Assembly: GCA_009192285.1 (NCBI GenBank)
Contig: CM018609.1
Span: forward strand, 389,282 to 453,281
DNA: 64,000 bases
Origin: Morchella semilibera
Taxonomy: Eukaryota > Ascomycota > Pezizomycetes > Pezizales > Morchellaceae
Direction of reading: 5' to 3'
The notes below the pieces were generated by a model that saw only the letters and a program-made list of their open reading frames with translations, was not told the origin of the DNA and did no database searches. Positions 33,345 to 45,589 of the stretch are shown here, piece by piece. Made by a program: the position numbers and the translations under genes. Position 1 is the first letter of the stretch. Each line of letters starts with the position of its first letter.

Positions 33345-35529
33345 AGCTGGCCTCTAACGTTGAGCTTTCCTCCTTTCATTTGTACGATTTTATCTGCTTG
33401 TTCCACACATTGTGTATCTTTGTAATGAAGTTAAAACCACCTGTATCCTTACCTCGATTTTGATTCTTCTAAGCTACATGGTACTCTTTCTCTATCAATC
33501 AGACATGAGTTTTAAATGTTCCGTCATATTTGTTGCTGTTTGTTTACCACACACAACACTTTCCGCCCAGTAATCCGTGGATTAGGAACGGGACTGATGC
33601 ATGCGGGGTGTTGCTCCGGTTTATCAGTAGGGTTAGGGGAGTAACGCGCGATTACACCACCGAAAAAAACCCCTGCAAAACAGATCGTGAGAATTTCTCT
33701 GCAGATAACAAGGCCAAGCGAAAATTAAATCCGCGTATGTTATCACAGAAAAAGTTAATATTTCATGTCAGCATCAGATGAGGAACATGTAGGGGGATAT
33801 GAGGATAGTTTGCTTTGTTGGGATCTCTTGTTTGCTGAAAAGAAAAATGCGCATTAAAGAGAGTAGTAGGCACATTTTCCCCGGAGACCGATGAAGGGGA
33901 ATTCGGCTGTTGCGTCTGAGGTTGCATTCGTGCCAGGTGATCCACTTTCACCATCATCCTTGGAAATCTTCCACCTCCACTTTCAAAAGCCACTCAACTC
34001 CAAGGATTTCAGCATTTGGTTTTTTGACAACTAGCCCTAATGATGGATGAACGTTTCCCGCTCAATTCACAGATTCGGTATTTTGGCGCCATTTGATGCG
34101 CTACCTTCCTAATAAACTAATAAACATGGCGGCCAATTCCTGTCAGATGTAGCCTACATAGAGAACCACGGCACGAAGATATAGAAACAAAGGCAAAGTA
34201 AGGCCGTAAACAACAGCAAACAGCCTGCGTTGTAAGGGGGGGGAGGGGGGTTTGGAAAAAGGGGGGGGGGTGCTTGAAGGAGAGACGAGATGATTTTCGC
34301 TGCAAGTGCCTTACTAGAAAAAATACCCGATTCTGAGGGTGTAATTTTTTTCCAGCTACCGGGTTGTTAAACTCGTGATCACTCGCTGGTGCATTAATTC
34401 GCCATCACGGAATTTTGACATGAAGTCTTGGAGATTAGGTTCTCTGCAGCCGAAGTCGCCTTGGATAGGGGGTATCATAAGCTCAGACAGGGCACCGCAT
34501 CAACATGTGAGTAAGACAACCCAAATGGTATTGAATACCCAAAAGATTGAGAACTATTATTTGAACTTCAAATACACATCAAATACACATCTATGTAAGG
34601 ATCTGAGAATGGTTCAAGGACCTGACCCAGCCAAGGGGAGACGTCGCTGCATAAGGAAAGCGATCTTGATTCTGGGGGAAGGGACCCGTGGTTGAGGCTC
34701 TGCGCTCCCCAGCAGCAGCAGCCCTGGGCCGGAACGCAAAGCCATTAAACGTAACGTAGTGCAGTAGTACATGTAGTTAGTAGTAGTATAGTGTGGGTGT
34801 GTGGCTATCTCCAAACTTTGGGCTTCGCGGCTGCGTTCCATCTCTGTGGAGTTCCCACCCCCAAAATTCCCCCCAGAGGGGATCTCGTTAACCGTCCTGC
34901 AACCCGCCGTTGGGCCTGGTCTGTCTTGTTCGCTGGTTTCCTTCTTTTCCTTGCCTTTTTGTCCGCACCCTCATTATCGTCATTCTTCATCATCGTTTCT
35001 CTTCATATTCATCTCAGAGTCTCTCCCCCCCACTAAACCACCATCGCCCTTTTTATACCCCATCGTATCATCATATCTTGCGTATTTGGTGTATCGCCCA
35101 AAAAGAAATCGAGCTTCGGGGAGAAGAAAAAAGAAAAGAAAAAAATCTCTCTCCGAGGGTACCCCCCCCCCCCCCCAAAACCACTCCCCCCCCCCCCCCA
35201 ATCTTCACATCCAGAAGGCAAAGGGAAAAAGAAGCAAAGAAAGAGAGGAAAAAAGGATTCGGATTCTGGATCCCCCGCTCTTTCCTACGAAACCTAAACC
35301 GCTCCTCCCTTCTCTCAATCTTTAGTAGCTATCGTTTATATTTTTGTTTCTGTTTGCCCTTTTAGCTGCAGAATTCACGTAGCCGGTTTTTTTTTTGTCC
35401 CTCCCACCGTAAGACGCGCCAGTTCCCTTCGCTACAAACAGCAGCAAACTTTGAGGGTGGTAGTGGTGTCTGCGTTATTTCTGTGTTGGCCTTCTATGGG
35501 GTTTTGTCGTTCATTGTAAAACCAGAATC
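33345..35529. other. Spacer and long INO80 leader
   Basis: No gene is supported in 2.2 kb. The right part (about 34900-35525) is strongly pyrimidine-rich with C18 and C13 runs near 35162-35200 and T10 near 35385. This fits a long INO80 5' leader or promoter. Confidence 0.4.
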
Positions 35530-38500
35530 ATGTCGGGAAGTCAGCATCACTCCCCTTACAACTCCAATCCTTCCCCCAATTTGCCATACGGGCCCTCCTT
35601 TTCGCCAACGGAACAACAACACCAGATTCCGTACCATAGTCCCGCCCTTCACGCACCTCCACATCAACCCACAAACGGTCATTCCACTCCTTTACCACCC
35701 TTAAACTCCACGTACGGGACTGGGACTCGCTCTGGTTATTATGATCCGGTAGACCGCCCGGGGGATATGAACTCTAATAGTTGGGCCTACCAAAACAACG
35801 GATACGATAGGAGGCCTTCGACCCAATCTCAACCTGTAAGTAAACGTTGGCGCCTCATGTGTGGTGTCAAGCATCCTGTACTTTTGTTGACTTTCAAAGA
35901 CGCGAGAACAACGTTATAGCTACGGCGGTGATTCTACGGCCGATCGCTCTCACGGAGGTCCGCAGTCGCCAGCTCATCTTGTCGATCAAAGCTCAAGGCT
36001 GAGCTACCCCCTCCCGTCACCATCACCAGTAACAGGACGAATGGATACGGGGAGCATTCAATCTGATTTGAGGAGGACTTCTATGGCATCTAGCGTGCAT
36101 CATTCCGACTACGCAGGAACCCAACCTGAACCAAGTTCGCCCACAACGGTAGGTTCGCCAACTTATAATCCTTAAAGATGACTACTCACATACATATAAC
36201 AGAAAGCTACCCCTGTGCGGCGCGGCGGCAGCGCAATGTCTATATCTGCCCTCCTTTCCAACGCTGAAGAACCTGCCAACGACAATCATAACACAAACGC
36301 TCGCGCACCCCAACCGTCTAAAACAAATTCTATAGATCGCGTCGTCCAGCATAGTCCTGAATTAGTCACAAAATCAATCGCACGACAAGGCCCAGCTGCT
36401 CGGGCTACTACCTCCACTTCCTTTCATTCTATAGACAACGAGGCTACGGATATGGAACCAGGGGCCAAAAGTAGCGGCAAGAAAAACAGTTCGTTTAGGG
36501 ACTTCAAGTATCATGACTCAATGAATCTAATCGATAACGATCCGGATAAAACAGATACCGAGGTTGATGATGATGATACCTTCGCGGCCGAGAGAGCGGA
36601 GTATCTAAAGAATTCGCGAAAGCGTCAGTTAGAAATTGAAGATCAAGAGTCAGAGAGGCGAAAGGTTGGACACCGCTCCCTTTGTTCCGGCCAGCTTTGT
36701 GCTAACCGTTACAGCGACGTCGCGTCATTTACCAGAACAAGCTTCACTTTCAACTCGACAACCACGCCAAATCCTCACGTGATCGCGCACGCCAAGTATT
36801 TTATGAAGAAGCAATGGAGAAGGTAATGAAGAGGGAAGAAGAAGATGAAAAGGAACGCAAGAAAGAGCAGCAGAGGAAACGGAGAAGAGAGAAGGCAGAG
36901 GTAGAGAAACGGGCAAAAGCGGAAACAGCGGCAAAGGCAGCACAGGAAGCTGCAGAACGAGAGGCCAATGAGAAACAGCACAGAGACGAAATTGCTAGGC
37001 AGCGGTCAGCTGAGAGGGCTGCACAGATGGAATTGGATGGAGCGCTTGGTCTTGATGCACAAGACTCTGATGCTAGTAACGCCTTCATGATTGATGAGGA
37101 TGGAGGGAAATCAAAGAGGAGAAAGATTGCTAAAAAACGGCCGTTAAAGGAAAGTAAAGAGGAGGTAAAGGAGATCAAAGAGCCAAAGCCAATTAAAGAG
37201 GTGGTTAAGGAAGAATATGTTCCGCATGCCTCTAAAGGTTATGTTCAAATCTACGAACAGATTTGGAAGGATATTGCCAAAAAAGATATCCCCAAGGTAC
37301 ACCGCATTCAACAAACTTCGCTTTCTACTAGGCAATCAAATCTTCGAAAAACAGCTCAGCTTGCGTCAAAGGAAGCTCAACGGTGGAAACTTCGAACCAA
37401 CAAAAATGTAAAGGATACGCAGGCTCGCGCAAAAAGATGTATGCGCGAGATGATGTCTTTCTGGAAGCGCAATGAAAGGGAGGAACGAGACCTTCGTCGC
37501 CGTGCGGAGAAGGAAGCAATCGAACGCGCAAAGAAAGAGGAAGAGATGAGGGAAGCCAAACGACAAGCAAGGAAACTTAATTTCTTGATCTCGCAAACCG
37601 AACTATACTCCCATTTCATTGGAAGAAAAATAAAGACAGATGAGGTGCAAAGATCAACAGATACGGTCGGAGCGGAAAGCGGTGCCGAAACTATCAAGCC
37701 ACCAGTCCGGACACCCGGGGTGCCTCCCGTGGCTGGTGATAATTCTAGAAGGGCTGTTACGGTCACAAAATTTGAAGATTTAGACTTTGATGCGGAAAGC
37801 GATGAGGCACTTCACCAAGTAGCAGTGGATAATGCGCAACACGCCATTCAAACTGCTCAGGATAATGCCCGTGCGTTCAACAACCCAGAAGGTGCTGACG
37901 CTACAAATCTCAACTTGGATGATGGCGAAATGAATTTCCAGAACCCTACAAGTCTGGGTGATATCGACATTGAACAACCAAAGATGCTTAATTGTCAACT
38001 CAAGGAATATCAACTGAAGGGCTTAAACTGGCTCTGCAACCTTTACGAGCAAGGTATCAACGGAATCCTCGCGGATGAGATGGGTCTGGGGAAAACTGTT
38101 CAATCCATCTCTGTAATGGCCTATCTTGCCGAAGTTCACAACATTTGGGGCCCGTTTTTGGTTATTGCGCCTGCATCGACCCTTCACAATTGGCAACAGG
38201 AAATTACACGATTTGTGCCTCAGCTTAAAGCCCTCCCATATTGGGGAAGTGCCAAGGATAGAAAAGTTTTAAGAAAATTCTGGGATCGAAAACAACTCAC
38301 CTATACTAAAGACTCACCATTCCATGTTCTTATTACATCATACCAGCTCGTTGTTCAAGATACTCAATACTTTCAACGGATGAGATGGCAATACATGATT
38401 TTGGACGAAGCGCAGGCCATTAAGAGTTCTTCTAGTTCTAGATGGAAGGCTCTCTTGGGATTCCATTGTCGTAATAGATTGCTACTAACTGGTACACCAA

Positions 38501-40828
38501 TTCAGAATTCTATGCAGGGTATGTTCCCTTTTTCCCCTTTCACTAATTAAGTACTGACAACCTTCAGAATTGTGGGCACTGCTACATTTCATTATGCCTA
38601 GCCTTTTCGATTCTCACGACGAGTTCAGTGAATGGTTCTCTAAAGACATCGAAAGCCACGCCCAGAGTAATACACAGTTGAATGAATCTCAGCTGCGCCG
38701 TCTGCACATGATTCTCAAACCCTTCATGCTTCGTCGTGTCAAGAAGCACGTTCAGAAGGAGCTAGGGGACAAGATTGAGGTTGACGTATTTTGCGACCTG
38801 ACATATCGCCAGCGTGCAATCTACAAGGGTCTGCGCGACAAAATCAGTATTATGGACCTTATAGAGAAGGCTGCTTCCGGTGGAGACGAAAATACTGCAA
38901 CTTTAATGAACCTCGTCATGCAGTTCCGGAAGGTTTGCAACCACCCGGATCTTTTTGAGAGGGCAGATACAAGGTCGCCATTTTCTTTGTCGCAATGGGC
39001 TGAAACAGCCTCATTTTTGCGGGAAGGTCCTGTCGTCAGTGTTGCATATACCTCAAGGAATATGATTACTTATTCTGTGCCTTCACTGGTGTATCGCGAA
39101 GGCGGACGGTTAGACCTGCCAGGACCCGATTCAAATCATGGCAGTCGAAAGTTTCAGCTATCTAATATTTTTAATATCTGGAAACCAGACCATATCAGCA
39201 AATCGATTAGATCTGATAGGAACAGTGCCTTTTCATGGCTTCGTTTTGCCGACACCAGTGCAGGCGAGGCATCAGCGGCGTTTCACAAGAGCCAATTCGA
39301 CAATTCTTTAATGCTGAGAACAAGGAGAAAACTAAGCCGGTTTTCTACCGTTTATGACGAAGAGAAATCATGGGTACCGTCTCACGCGATGTTCCTCATT
39401 TCAGAACAAGCAGACAAGAGACCCATAGCGGATGTTACCGTAGAAGGCCATATGGCTGTATTATTTAACGTCTCTACAAATGTATTCCGCGAGTCCAGAA
39501 TGCACTGCATGGAACCACTATCATATCCGGCTGCCACTGCGCCACCAATAGCTCTCCTTTGTTTGAATCAAGGCGCTGTGATCGAACAAGAAGCTCACCT
39601 CTTCAATCCCCGCGTCCGAAAGATCCTCTACGGCCCGTCCATGCCTGAAGAGAAACACCTCTTGGAGAACCATATTGAGCCCGCTGATTATCCCCTTTCT
39701 AAGGCATTGCCAGCGCCTTCTTCTGAGAAGGCAGGCTATGCCCGTATCCAGGTTCCGTCTATGAGGCGTTTTGTTAGCGACTCAGGCAAACTTGCAAAGC
39801 TAGATGCTCTCCTTACTGATCTGAAGGCTGGTGGTCATCGTGTTCTACTATACTTTCAAATGACAAGAATGATGGATCTCTGCGAGGAATATCTTACCTA
39901 TCGCCATCATAGGTACCTCAGATTGGACGGGTCTTCAAAGCTTGAGGATCGCCGTGACATGGTAGCGGCTTGGCAAACATCTCCAGAGATATTCATCTTT
40001 ATTTTGAGTACCCGTGCTGGTGGCTTGGGTATCAATCTTACCGCTGGTATGTTAGCCCATCTATTCTATTATCCAACCTTTGGATGGCACTGATGTTTTT
40101 TATATTTGTATAGCGGACACTGTCATTTTCTATGACAGTGATTGGAATCCTACAATTGATAGCCAAGCTATGGATCGTGCCCATAGATTGGGCCAAACCA
40201 AACAAGTCCGCGTATTCCGGCTTATCACTCGGGGAACAATTGAGGAGCGAATCAGAATGCGTGCCCAACAAAAGGAAGAAGTAAGATTGCTTTTATATTC
40301 TTATCTCATTGATCCACCAACACTAACAAATTGGTATAGGTACAACGTGTCGTCATTCAAGGTGGTGACCCGGGTGCTAAGAAGAATGTTGACTTCAAGG
40401 GTACTCGAGAAGTTGCAACTTGGCTCTTTGACGATGATGATGCCGAGAAGCTAGAGAAGACCCTAGCAGAGAAAGAGAGGGAAGCAGAAGAGGCCAAGGC
40501 TAAGGGAGGTGCAAAGAGAGGCAAGAAGAAGAAGACCGCCCCAGCAGCTGCTGAGGGTACCAAAGCGATAGATCTTGAGGATCTGTAAGTTCCTTAGCTT
40601 CTTGTAATCCACGAGTGATTTATTGACTTTAGTAGATATCATGAAGGGGAAGGAAGATTTGACGACAGTGGGAAGCCTAGCGAAGCCGGCACCCCGGCTG
40701 CTTCAGGCATCCCTATTTCGTCGAAAAAAAGAGGGCCGAAGGGCGGTAACAAAAAGAAATCTACCCAAGAAAGACTTAATATGATCGATGGGGTCACGAC
40801 AAACCATAGAAACGGAGATAATGCGTAA
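35530..40828 (+). CDS. INO80: Chromatin-remodelling ATPase INO80
   Basis: Catalytic subunit of the INO80 complex (nucleosome sliding, H2A.Z handling, DNA repair). Exons: 35530-35835, 35900-36148, 36203-36664, 36715-38518, 38568-40046, 40114-40280, 40340-40584, 40633-40828; total 1,635 aa. The disordered N-terminus is Ser/Pro/Gln/Asn-rich. A charged coiled stretch follows (about 345-450). The DBINO domain (about 509-648, [20 protein letters not shown]) binds Arp8/actin. The Snf2 core starts with [12 protein letters not shown] (about 768), with ADEMGLGKT (about 790) and [10 protein letters not shown] (about 900). The long INO80-type insertion is carried in exon 5 before helicase C motifs [32 protein letters not shown] and [12 protein letters not shown]. 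The C-terminus is Lys-rich. The start agrees with a leader without nearer ATGs in frame. Complete gene. Confidence 0.96.
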
Positions 40829-41860
40829 TTCTTAGGTGTTTTTTTGTAAACTATTTTTTTCTTGGGGGCTGGTGGGAGCAAATTAGATCTTTCCTTTTTT
40901 TTTCCCCCCAGCCCAATCTCGCGGGTACTTCTCTTTTACTATTTTATTCAAAAGGTTGTGGTTTTTTTTTTTTTAGTGATCTTTACGGTGGTCGGTCTTT
41001 AACCATTTCTGGGGGCTTTATTACAGGTTTTTTTGTGAAGTAACTCGAGGCATTTGGCAGTCATTTCCTGTTTATGGTGCATGCAGGCCGGTTTCCCTCA
41101 TTTTTCTAATGTTTTCCCCTCTCTTTGTATTATGGCTGGGATTCTCCTCAAATGGCTTCTGATAGGATGGAGCTAGTGTATTGTACAGACAAATGGCGCT
41201 GGCTTGGGAAAAAAAAATATATGTGGTGCTAAGATAAACGCTGTGTAGTATGTAGTTTCCAGGGCCGGTATTTATGCTAGAAGAACCTTCCTGTAGAGTG
41301 TGTCGACGTAGTAGGCGGGTATGGTTGCCAAGCCTTAACAAGTGTTTATTATTGGTGTCAATGATCATTTTACAGAAACACCGTTCAAGACCAACACAAC
41401 CCACAACTTCTTTCGTATGATTCCCTAAGACTAGAGTCCGGAGTTGCACACTTGACACCCCCCTCTTAACCGCTTGTCGCTGGGTGCATGCGGTCAACTC
41501 AGTAGGTATATACAATACATGTTGTCTTTTACAAAAGGTGTAGCTCTAAGTTCTCGTTCCTTTAGGTATGAGCACCAGTGTGCCCGCAACAAGAAGAACC
41601 ACAATCAGATTCTACGCCCTCTTCCCTTGATATCGACCTCTTGTGTTTGTAAATCTGTTCGAGTGAGGTTGCATGATAGATATTGCCAAGGCTGCCACCC
41701 CCCACAGAACCAGAGACTGCTTCTAGGGCACAAACCCTAGTCACCCACGACCTGGCCACGGAGCATGGCAACATCATACGAAGACTAAACGCTCAAACAT
41801 CACGAACGAAGACAACACTCTCGAAACCTAACGACCGAGCGCATACCCAATAGTCTAGCC
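40829..41860. other. INO80 3' flank and RPL39 promoter
   Basis: T-rich INO80 3' flank. A 147-codon frame on the minus strand (41072-41515) shows no domain and is probably fortuitous. A telobox-like AAACCCTA lies at about 41732-41739, some 125 bp before the RPL39 ATG; such motifs are common upstream of fungal ribosomal protein genes. Confidence 0.4.
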
Positions 41861-42213
41861 ATGCCTGTATGTTGCTCCCCCTCTGATTTCGTAAATATAA
41901 TCATTATAAGGTCCCAAATTTGATTTGCTGACGGTCGGGATTTTACCTCAAATAGAGCCACAAATCTTTCCGTACCAAGCAGAAGCTTGCCAAAGCGCAG
42001 AAGCAGAACCGTCCCATCCCCCAATGGATCCGTCTCCGGACCGGAAACACCATTAGGTCCGTCCCATAAGCCGCATCACACTCTCTCCGCTCCAGCCTAC
42101 GGCCGCAGTTTTTGGATATTATACTTGTGGGGAAATACTAACGTAATTTCTTCTCGGCAAACAGGTACAACGCTAAGCGCAGGCATTGGCGTAAGACCCG
42201 CATCGGCATCTAA
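41861..42213 (+). CDS. RPL39: 60S ribosomal protein eL39
   Basis: A 51-aa tunnel-exit protein of the large subunit. Three coding exons: 41861-41866 (ATG CCT only), 41956-42056, 42165-42213; introns of 89 and 108 nt with GTATGT/GTCCGT donors, and branch TACTAAC in the second. The product starts [19 protein letters not shown], continues [17 protein letters not shown], and ends [15 protein letters not shown], matching eL39 over its whole length (51 aa in yeast). Because no exon exceeds 101 nt, it is easily missed by simple frame scans. The two-codon first exon is a common design in ribosomal protein genes. It lies about 1 kb downstream of INO80 on the same strand. Confidence 0.96.
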
Positions 42214-44079
42214 ACGGATCGCCCTTGCTCGTTTCTTTCCAATTGTCTCATTTTCTTTACCGGCGGAAACAAAAAAAATTACAACAAACGGCTGGTTTTG
42301 TCTTTTCGCTCTTGGGGTTACGGGTCGGTCGGTCGGGCTTTTTCTTCGTTTCCTTTTCTCTCGCGGTCGGGCTTCGCAATAATGGGGGAGGGGGGAAAAG
42401 ATGTGAGCTCGGGCAGAGGGGGGGATGGAGAGATCTTGGTCTTTCTGTCTTCTCTGGCTGCCGCTCACGAAAATGTTAACCTCAAAATTTAGAGAAATTT
42501 CAAGCCTAGTGCCTGCAATCTGTTTCTGGTGTTCCCTTTTCTTGAAATCGTTCTGGGTAGGAGTTAAGTGTAGTCAATGTTCCAATATAAGAATCTTTTA
42601 CCATTCACTAAACTCTAGCTCTTTACCTGCTTCTGAATACGCTTCTCGAAATACGTAGCCAACACCCCCAACTTATTATCATGACCTGTTTAGTTGATGC
42701 AAGAATTTATAAATAGGAAAAATGGCTATCTTGAATCCTTATATGATAAATAGTTTCTTACTTTGTAGTCTCTAAAATTAGTTATATCAAAAATACTTGC
42801 CTACAATCTCGAGATTTTATCACAACATCAATTACTGCAGACAGGATACATATAGGTACATACATGTACTCCTAGGGATAGGTGCAAGGCTGCGACCTTC
42901 ACTAGTTTGAGAATATGTATAAGCGCACCTAAGTACATGTATTTATCGTCAGATAATGCGCTGATATCCTCTCCCATCTACATCGTTACTACAGCCAGTT
43001 TCAACCTTTGTTGACCCTTGATGTAATTCATTTTATCCCAGAGCCTTGTACTATGCTTAATATAAGCAAGCTTGTCAAGTCATTTCGTGGCCAAGCTGCC
43101 AAGCCTAACGAGTGAGTGATCATGATTTCGAGCAGTTTTGCAGCCAGATATCCCATGGCTCCTAGCTTAGTTTTGACCCTTTGACCACAGCCCTCTCCTA
43201 CAACCCACCGCTCATGAGTCCTGAGTTGATCTGAGAATATACGGTTGAGAACCAGGCACCATCAGCTACTAGCGAGGGAAGCCCTCTGCTACGGGTGATG
43301 GGATAACATAACAGAGCAGTCGTTAGAGCAAGGTAATTGGCCTAATCCTTATATAGGGGAGTGAGATCAAGACAGTAGCCATAGCCACCAACTCGTAGCC
43401 CGCACACACATAGTCGCTAAAGGCACCCTACCGTTACCACAGTTTTACCACATGGTGTTTAATTTTTAGACCTCTTACCCCAGGGTTCCGGCCTTGTTCA
43501 AAGATAAATTACAATAAAATAAAAAACAAAAAACAAAAAACAAAACCGCCAAGATCAGGAATGGGGGAAACGAGGGAAGAGATAAACGGCCTAGGTTCAC
43601 AGCCTAGATTTACGGCTTCCCGCAAAACAAAAAGTGAAAGGGAAGTCTACTATGTACTGGAGAATAGGTCTTCCCGAGCCTTGCCGTTAGCTGCGAGTAA
43701 AGAATCCTAACCCCACATGGCCGAAGTACCCCTTAACCAGAATGGGGGGGGGTACTTTGATATAGGGAGACTCATTGACTAGGGAGGAGCTGGTCGGGGG
43801 GGGGGGGGACGATCGAAGGCCCCGCTTCTTTCAGCTTAGGGCTTAATACCTAGAGTTAAATCGATGGGGAGAAGTCGTAGCGTCAAGGTGGAGAAACACT
43901 TACCCCTTGAGGAGAAAACACCATTAATCGTGGGTAACACGCTATTGCTGATTGAAGTTGCAATATTGAGGTCATTGAGTAAGTATCCGAAGCAAAAATT
44001 GACACCTCTAGGTCGTGGAGTAGCACCCGTAGTTTATATGTACTATGAGCCGGGGCAGTCCCTCATCTCCGCCTAAAAG
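42214..44079. other. Spacer, gene-poor
   Basis: No supported gene in about 1.9 kb. It is AT-rich in parts (42650-43100), with G9 and G14 runs near 43745 and 43795 and a CAAAAAA tandem near 43525-43545. Confidence 0.35.
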
Positions 44080-45460
44080 TCGGAGGCTGCAAACCGTCAT
44101 TTGATACAGACGTTGCATTGGTTTCGGCACCTTTTTGAGGACTAGACTGACCACCTCACTATGCCCGCCTAACACTGCTGCCTGGAGGGTTAGGCCATTT
44201 ACTGGTCCAGGACTCGCACCGACGTCGGCACCTTTTCGAGGAGCAGCTTGGCTATTTCGATATGCCCGCCCAGCGCTGCTCCCCGGAGGGCTGTTACGCC
44301 GTTTATCAATCCAGGGCTTGCATTGATGTCGGCGCCTCTTTCGAGCTGTTTCAATATCTCCGCTCCCTGCCGCTTCCTGGAAATATTTCAATATAGGCTT
44401 CGTATCGAACAGATTCTCGGAATCGGGAGCAGTCTGTTCAAGTAACTGAATAAGTAGGCTATGTTTCCTCCTTATTGCGTGTTGTGGAGTGTCAGCAGTT
44501 TTAGTCCCTAAAGAAGAAAAGAGTTCATCAAGAAGAGGTTTAGGGTCCAACCCCCACAACTCGTTAGCAACAATTTAGCAGTCCGAAGACTGACTCCTAG
44601 GCCTATACTCAGCGCCTGTATTCGTAGGATCCCGGGTTCGTCCTGTTGTTTGTTTTGTTATCTGACTGGGATACCTCAGGAACCATCCGCTTGCTAATGC
44701 ATCTATTGCAGATGGTCGTAATTGAGGATCAGCTTTCAATAAACTTGTGACCAACATGACCCCATGATAGCTAACGTTGAACCTTTGCAAAGCGTCTACC
44801 GGGAAGTTGGTTCCCCCTTCGCGGAACTGAATAAAAAGGTTATGGTCCACCTGGACTTCAGCTACGTCATGAGCTGGGCGAACTACTCCGGAAATAAGTT
44901 CAGTGGCGCCTTGTCCTAGGTCAGTCTTCAGAAATGGTGCCTCTAGGATCCCAACGACCAAAGATCGACTGCATATGTGTAGTCCCTAGACGTCCCAAGA
45001 TGGCGAGGAGGAAACCCCCTCCCTCACTTCAGGTGCAAGACTTGATATCAGTGTCGACGCTAGTCTTTAATTTGGTACCCACCGCCCATTTTGAAATCCT
45101 AAAGTCCGCAAGTTTGATACGGATCGGCGTGAGTGATGATATGAAAATATTCTGATAAATGATTCAGCATATTATGCATATGAGCAAACGGTACTTCACA
45201 AAGGTGGCCTAACCCCAGATTTTAAGTCACGATAGCAAATTTGTCTTCCATGTAAGATTACGGGCCCTTCGAGAATTTGTGCTACAGCTCTTTAACATCC
45301 TCTCCTGACTGCCGTTCAGATTTGTTGAGATAACCCTTCAAGTCTCCGTATTCTGTGGCCAAAAAGACCGAATTACTGTCTTCAAACTAACCGATTAATT
45401 GCACAAAGCAGCAGACGCTGTTGATATATACTTGAAGATGAAAGGTTATTGGGGTTTTTA
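44080..45460 (-). pseudogene. Decayed protein kinase-ankyrin repeat gene
   Basis: Reading the minus strand and changing frame several times gives a kinase then ankyrin repeats. Kinase pieces: FEDSNSVFLATEYGDLKGYL (about 45380-45430), ILEGPVILHGRQICYRDLK (about 45219-45275; HRD is now YRD), PIRIKLADFRISKWAVGTKL (about 45070-45130; DFG is now DFR), YAVDLWSLG (about 44950), then FPVDALQRF, SLLKADPQLRPSAIDAL and WFLR (44670-44830). After a linker come ankyrin units ERGADINASPGLINGVTALR with LGGHIEIAKLLLEK, and GADVGASPGPVNGL with LGGHSEVVSLVLKK (44130-44400). There are in-frame stops, frame changes and lost catalytic residues, and no N-lobe; SMP3 begins close by. An intact gene would be a Ser/Thr kinase with ankyrin repeats, a type expanded in many Pezizomycotina. 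Confidence 0.8.
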
Positions 45461-45589
45461 CCCCCATCCATGCCCTAAACCCAAGTCCCATTAAGGATGT
45501 TGGGACCATTATTTTATTCCCAAGAAAATGCATGATTATATGCTAATATCAAGTATATATAGAGAACATTCAACTATTTCACCTTCCGA

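Noticed and set aside
41072-41515. 147-codon frame on the minus strand as a gene
   Set aside because: No domain, low-complexity composition, in the 3' flank of INO80 and promoter of RPL39; no supporting splice or family evidence.
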